64,000 nucleotides of DNA from Mesorhizobium sp. M1B.F.Ca.ET.045.04.1.1 (GTDB lineage Bacteria > Pseudomonadota > Alphaproteobacteria > Rhizobiales > Rhizobiaceae). The notes under the pieces are model-generated. The model made no database searches, was not told the DNA's origin, and saw only the letters and a program-made list of their open reading frames with translations. Below are positions 60,690 through 64,000 of this stretch, piece by piece. Made by a program: the position numbers and the translations under genes. Location: NCBI RefSeq assembly GCF_003952465.1, contig NZ_CP034448.1:6115001-6179000 (forward strand), written 5' to 3'. Every line of letters begins with the position of its first letter. The stretch's first letter is position 1.

Positions 60690-61161
60690 GCTCCTTCAGG
60701 AGCCGCCCCTTCTCGCGCGACCAGTCGCGCTGTTTTTCGGTCTCGCGCTTGTCGTGCAGCTTCTTGCCGCGGGCGATCGCCAGCAGCAGCTTGGCGCGGC
60801 CGCGATCGTTGAAATAGATTTTCAGCGGCACCAGCGTCATGCCTTCGCGTTCGACGCTTTGCGAAAGCTTGGCCATCTCGCGCTTGCTGACGAGCAGCTT
60901 GCGGCGCCGGCGCGGCTCATGGTTGAAGCGGTTGGCCTGGAGATATTCCGGCAGATAGGAATTGATCAGCCAGATCTCGCCGCCCTCGGCGGACGCATAG
61001 GATTCCTGGATGTTGGCTTGGCCCTGGCGTAGAGACTTGACCTCAGTGCCGGTCAGCACCAAGCCGGTCTCGATCGTGTCGAGCACCTCGTAGGAAAAGC
61101 GCGCCTTGCGGTTTTCGGCGACCGTCCTGTTGTTGGGGTCGGCTTTCTTGACTTGATTCAT
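60682..61161 (-). CDS. smpB: SsrA-binding protein SmpB
   Basis: A 159-residue protein with AENRKARFSYEVLDTIETGL and the tail KKLHDKRETEKQRDW of SmpB. It carries tmRNA to stalled ribosomes. It lies 25 bases downstream of dapA on the same strand. No ssrA gene is in the window. Confidence 0.96.
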   Translation of the reverse strand: MNQVKKADPNNRTVAENRKARFSYEVLDTIETGLVLTGTEVKSLRQGQANIQESYASAEGGEIWLINSYLPEYLQANRFNHEPRRRRKLLVSKREMAKLSQSVEREGMTLVPLKIYFNDRGRAKLLLAIARGKKLHDKRETEKQRDWSREKGRLLKERG

Positions 61162-61186
61162 AATGCGGAGAGGTGGCGCCTCATCC

Positions 61187-62068
61187 CTAATTTATCAAGC
61201 CGGCGTGCTTCATCGCCTGATCGAGCTTCTCGGCGGTCGAAGCCTCGACCGTCACCAGCGGCGAGCGGACCACGTTCTCGACCTTGCCCAGCTTCGACAG
61301 CGCGTATTTGGCGCCGGACACGCCGGGCTCCATGAAGATCGCCTTGTGCAGCGGCAGGAGCCGGTCCTGCAGCTCGAGCGCCTTGGCGCTGTCGCCGGAG
61401 AGCGTCGCTTCCTGGAACTCGGCGCAAAGGCGCGGCGCGACATTCGAGGTCACCGAAATGCAGCCGACACCGCCATGGGCATTGAAGCCAAGCGCCGAGG
61501 CATCCTCGCCGGAAAGCTGGATGAAATCCTTGCCGCAGGTCATGCGCTGCTCGGAGACCCGCTCGACCTTCCCGGTCGCATCCTTGACGCCGGCGATGTT
61601 CTTGAAGTCGTGGGCCAGCCGGCCCATCGTCTCCGGCGTCATGTCGATCACCGAACGCGGCGGGATGTTGTAGATGATGATCGGCAGCTTGGTCGCCCGT
61701 GCGACGGCGGCAAAGTGTTCGTAGAGGCCGCGCTGGGTCGGCTTGTTGTAATAAGGCGTGACGACCAGGGCGGCGTCAGCGCCGGCCTTTTCTGCGTATT
61801 GCACCAGGCCGACGGCTTCCTCGGTGTTGTTGGAGCCGGCCCCGGCTACCACCGGCACCCTGCCCTTCGCGACCTCGATACAGACCTTCACGACATGGCG
61901 ATGCTCGTCATGCGACAGCGTCGGCGACTCGCCGGTGGTGCCGACCGGAACCAGGCCCTTGGTGCCCTCGGCGATCTGCCATTCGACAAATGCCCGAAAG
62001 GCTTTCTCGTCGAAACGCCCGCTCTTTTCGAACGGTGTGACGAGCGCGGTCAGCGAGCCTCTCAGCAT
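61187..62068 (-). CDS. dapA: 4-hydroxy-tetrahydrodipicolinate synthase
   Basis: A 293-residue TIM-barrel enzyme. GTTGESPTLS binds pyruvate carboxylate, and the Tyr in YNIPPRSV and Lys in GVKDATG are catalytic. The start MLRGSLTAL at 62068 gives the usual length. It makes the first lysine/DAP-specific intermediate. The longer frame upstream runs through the C1 repeat. Confidence 0.96.
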   Translation of the reverse strand: MLRGSLTALVTPFEKSGRFDEKAFRAFVEWQIAEGTKGLVPVGTTGESPTLSHDEHRHVVKVCIEVAKGRVPVVAGAGSNNTEEAVGLVQYAEKAGADAALVVTPYYNKPTQRGLYEHFAAVARATKLPIIIYNIPPRSVIDMTPETMGRLAHDFKNIAGVKDATGKVERVSEQRMTCGKDFIQLSGEDASALGFNAHGGVGCISVTSNVAPRLCAEFQEATLSGDSAKALELQDRLLPLHKAIFMEPGVSGAKYALSKLGKVENVVRSPLVTVEASTAEKLDQAMKHAGLIN

Positions 62069-62371
62069 ATTGTCCAAACTCCTGGAACTTTGTTGGCTAT
62101 GCATGTCGTTGTCCCAAAACCGGTACCCACTTTTGGGCGACATGCATCTGCGGTTGTCGATCGGTATATTTGCGCGCCTTCTACCCGAAAGCGAAGCCGC
62201 GCACCATAGTCTCGACATGGTTCAGCGGCAAGCATCGCAATAATGCCAGCAGGGGGAATTCGAACGGCCTCCATAACCTTTTGTTTACGAGCCTTTGACG
62301 ACCTGAGTTTAGGCTTCGGGACCGGACCTTCAGCGTCCCTGCCTGCCGACGAGGTACTAGGATAGAAACAA
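62069..62371. other. 303-base divergent region between dapA and slt
   Basis: It contains the palindromic repeat at 62099-62147. The remaining 220 bases hold no ORF. They must contain the slt promoter; I saw no definite site. Confidence 0.4.
62099..62147. repeat. Bipartite palindromic repeat, copy C1
   Basis: The outer 10-bp stem ATGCATGTCG/CGACATGCAT and inner stem CCCAAAA/TTTTGGG enclose a CCGG...CAC loop. TTGT bulges on the 5' side. It is the third stem sequence variant of the same architecture. Confidence 0.82.
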
Positions 62372-64000
62372 TGCCGACGGGGCGGCCTCATCTCTTCGCG
62401 CTTCTCAGCGCGGTCATCGCGCTGATGCCGGGGATGGCGATCGGCGGCAGCGTCGATGCGCGCGCGACGGCGGCGATCCCCGCTCCCGAAACGCCGCAGG
62501 TTCCGGGTCGGGCGGAGCCCTCCCCACCTTCGACCGGCATCTTGCAACTGAAGAGCGGCCTCGACGCGCTCGCCGCCAATGACATCGCCCGCGCGCGCAA
62601 TGCACGCGACTCATTGCCCGCCACGTCGCTCGACCGGCACATCCTGGCCTGGGCGATCGCGCTCTATGGCGGCGACCAGGTGCCGAGCGGCGAGATCGCC
62701 GACGCGGCCAAAATGCTGCCTGGATGGCCGGGCACGATAGCGCTGCGCAAGAACAGCGAGCGCGCGCTCTATCGCGAGAACCCGACGCCGCAAGTGGTGG
62801 TGCAGGCCTTCGGCCGCAGCCAGCCGCTGACGCCGGAAGGCGTGATGATCCTTGCCCGTTCGCAGGTGGCGCTTGGCAATGCCGCGGCGGCGCGCGCGGT
62901 GCTGGTGCCTTTCTGGCGCACGGAGAAGCTGGAAGGGAAGGACGAGGCCGCTTTCATCAAGGAGTTCGGCACGCTGATCCCCGCAGCCGACCACCGCTAT
63001 CGGATGGAGCGCATGTTCTATGCCGATCGGCCGTCCTCGGCGCTGCGTGTCGCAGGCCTCGCCGGGGCGCAACAACTGGCGGACGCATGGGCAGCGGCCG
63101 ACAAGGGGGACAAGAACGCGGCGAAGCTGCTCAAAGCCGTGCCCGCGGCGCAGCGCTCGGCCGGCTATTTCTTCGCCGGGGCCGAATATCTGCGCAAGCA
63201 GCAGAAGTTTGCGGATGCCGCAGCGATCGTGATGAAGGCGCCGACCGATCGCGAAGCTCTGGTCGACCCTGACGCATGGTGGGTGGAGCGCCGCGTTCTT
63301 TCGCGCGAGCTGGTCGATCAGGGCGACATGAAGACCGCTTACAAAATTGTCTCCATGCATGCGGCCGAGAGCCCGGCCAGCGCCGCCGAAGCCGAGTTCC
63401 ATGCCGGCTGGTATGCGTTGCGCGGCCTGAACGATCCGGCGACGGCCGCCGCGCATTTTTCGCGCATCGCCGACCTCGCCCAGGGGCCGGCGTCGCTGTC
63501 GCGCGCCTATTACTGGCTCGGCCGCGCCGCGGAAGTCGGCGGTCCGGGCAGCGCGAAGGATTACTTCACCCGCGCGGCCGCCTATGGCACGACCTTCTAT
63601 GGCCAGCTCGCCGGCGAGCGCGTGGGCCTCAGGACCCTCAACATCGTCTACCCGAAGCCGAGCGCCGCCGACCGCCAGAGTTTTGAGGGCCGCGAGGCGG
63701 TGAGCGCAATCAAGCGGCTGCAGGAGGCAGGCTATGACCGCTATGCCGAAACGCTCTACCGCGACCTTGCGGGACAGCTGACCAGTCCAGGCGAGCTGGC
63801 GCTGCTGGCGATGCTTGCCGAAAAACAGGGCAACCATTTCATGGCGCTGAAGGTCGGCAAGATCGCAGCGGCGCGCGGCATCGATGTCGGCGCGCTGTCG
63901 CATCCGTTGGGCGTCATCCCGGATTCGGCCAACATCTCCGGCTCCGGCAAGGCGCTGGCCTACGCCATCGCTCGCCAGGAGAGCGAGTTCAACATCGGCG
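62372..64000 (+). CDS. slt: Soluble lytic murein transglycosylase, 3'-truncated by the window
   Basis: The open frame runs without a stop from the ATG at 62372 to the right edge (543 codons), starting MPTGRPHLFALLSAVIALM with a signal peptide. A long superhelical U-domain of TPR-like helices follows (YYWLGRAAEVGGPGSAKDYF). The last residues, YAIARQESEFNIG, carry the catalytic Glu of the SLT domain. It cleaves peptidoglycan with anhydromuramyl products. The rest lies outside. Confidence 0.93.

Noticed and set aside
1..64000. tRNA, rRNA or tmRNA genes
   Set aside because: No cloverleaf-like sequence with the GGTTCGA-type T arm and CCA-side pairing was recognised in any intergenic gap; short structured RNAs could be missed by eye.

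Overview
The window looks like a chromosomal segment of an alphaproteobacterium of the order Rhizobiales, most probably Mesorhizobium or a close relative. This rests on the high GC content, on protein families typical of that group, on the gene order dapA/smpB/rpoZ/rsh/pyrE/acpS/lepB/rnc/era, and on many short palindromic intergenic repeats of the rhizobial kind. No rRNA, tRNA, CRISPR array, transposase or phage gene was seen. About 65 genes are supported. The last one, a soluble lytic transglycosylase, runs off the right edge.

Region 1 (1-24 kb) is mixed metabolism. It holds a LysM envelope protein, a LOG-family nucleotide phosphoribohydrolase, a LysR regulator divergent from a frameshifted muconolactone-isomerase-like gene, a P5C-reductase-like gene with an SDR, DoxX, a Tat-exported metallo-beta-lactamase-fold protein with a TPR lipoprotein-size partner, a ZntB-type transporter, GST, RarD and citramalate synthase. 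A tightly overlapping DUF559-VOC-GFA-GFA-prolyl aminopeptidase operon follows, then cysS, an SRAP (YedK) DNA-crosslink protein, Nudix proteins and small exported proteins. Most intergenic gaps carry mosaic palindromic repeats.

Region 2 (23-40 kb) is richer in accessory functions. It has a compact AbiEii-type nucleotidyltransferase toxin with a short unrecognised partner, a dihydroorotase lacking one metal-binding His, YgfZ with an HD hydrolase, a PAS-PAS-GGDEF-EAL protein, and a desaturase divergent from a LysR gene with a clear T-N11-A operator. It also has a two-gene RimK-like ATP-grasp / GNAT-C39 peptidase system, an ECF sigma/anti-sigma pair, a Phd antitoxin with a doubly frameshifted PemK-like toxin, and a giant DUF2339 membrane protein. 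The ATP-grasp/GNAT-C39 pair is the best candidate for an undercharacterised biochemical system.

Region 3 (40-49 kb): recO and era, which are normally neighbours, are separated by about 8 kb. That insert carries a CPBP protease, a large MscS-type channel, a TacA/TacT-type toxin-antitoxin pair, an APH-family kinase, and a membrane-bound CadC-like regulator divergent from a small secreted protein.

Region 4 (49-64 kb) is the conserved housekeeping block: era, rnc, lepB, acpS, DUF2062, pyrE, rsh, rpoZ, NYN protein, UDG, Lrp/EamA, GH25 lysozyme, smpB, dapA and slt.

Two broad observations go beyond genes. First, a family of bipartite hairpins (11.1, 18.8, 31.6, 48.6 and 62.1 kb) keeps its loop and stem geometry while both stems change with exact compensation. 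Second, heptamer arrays (TGAnTAG) supply the stop codons of neighbouring genes.
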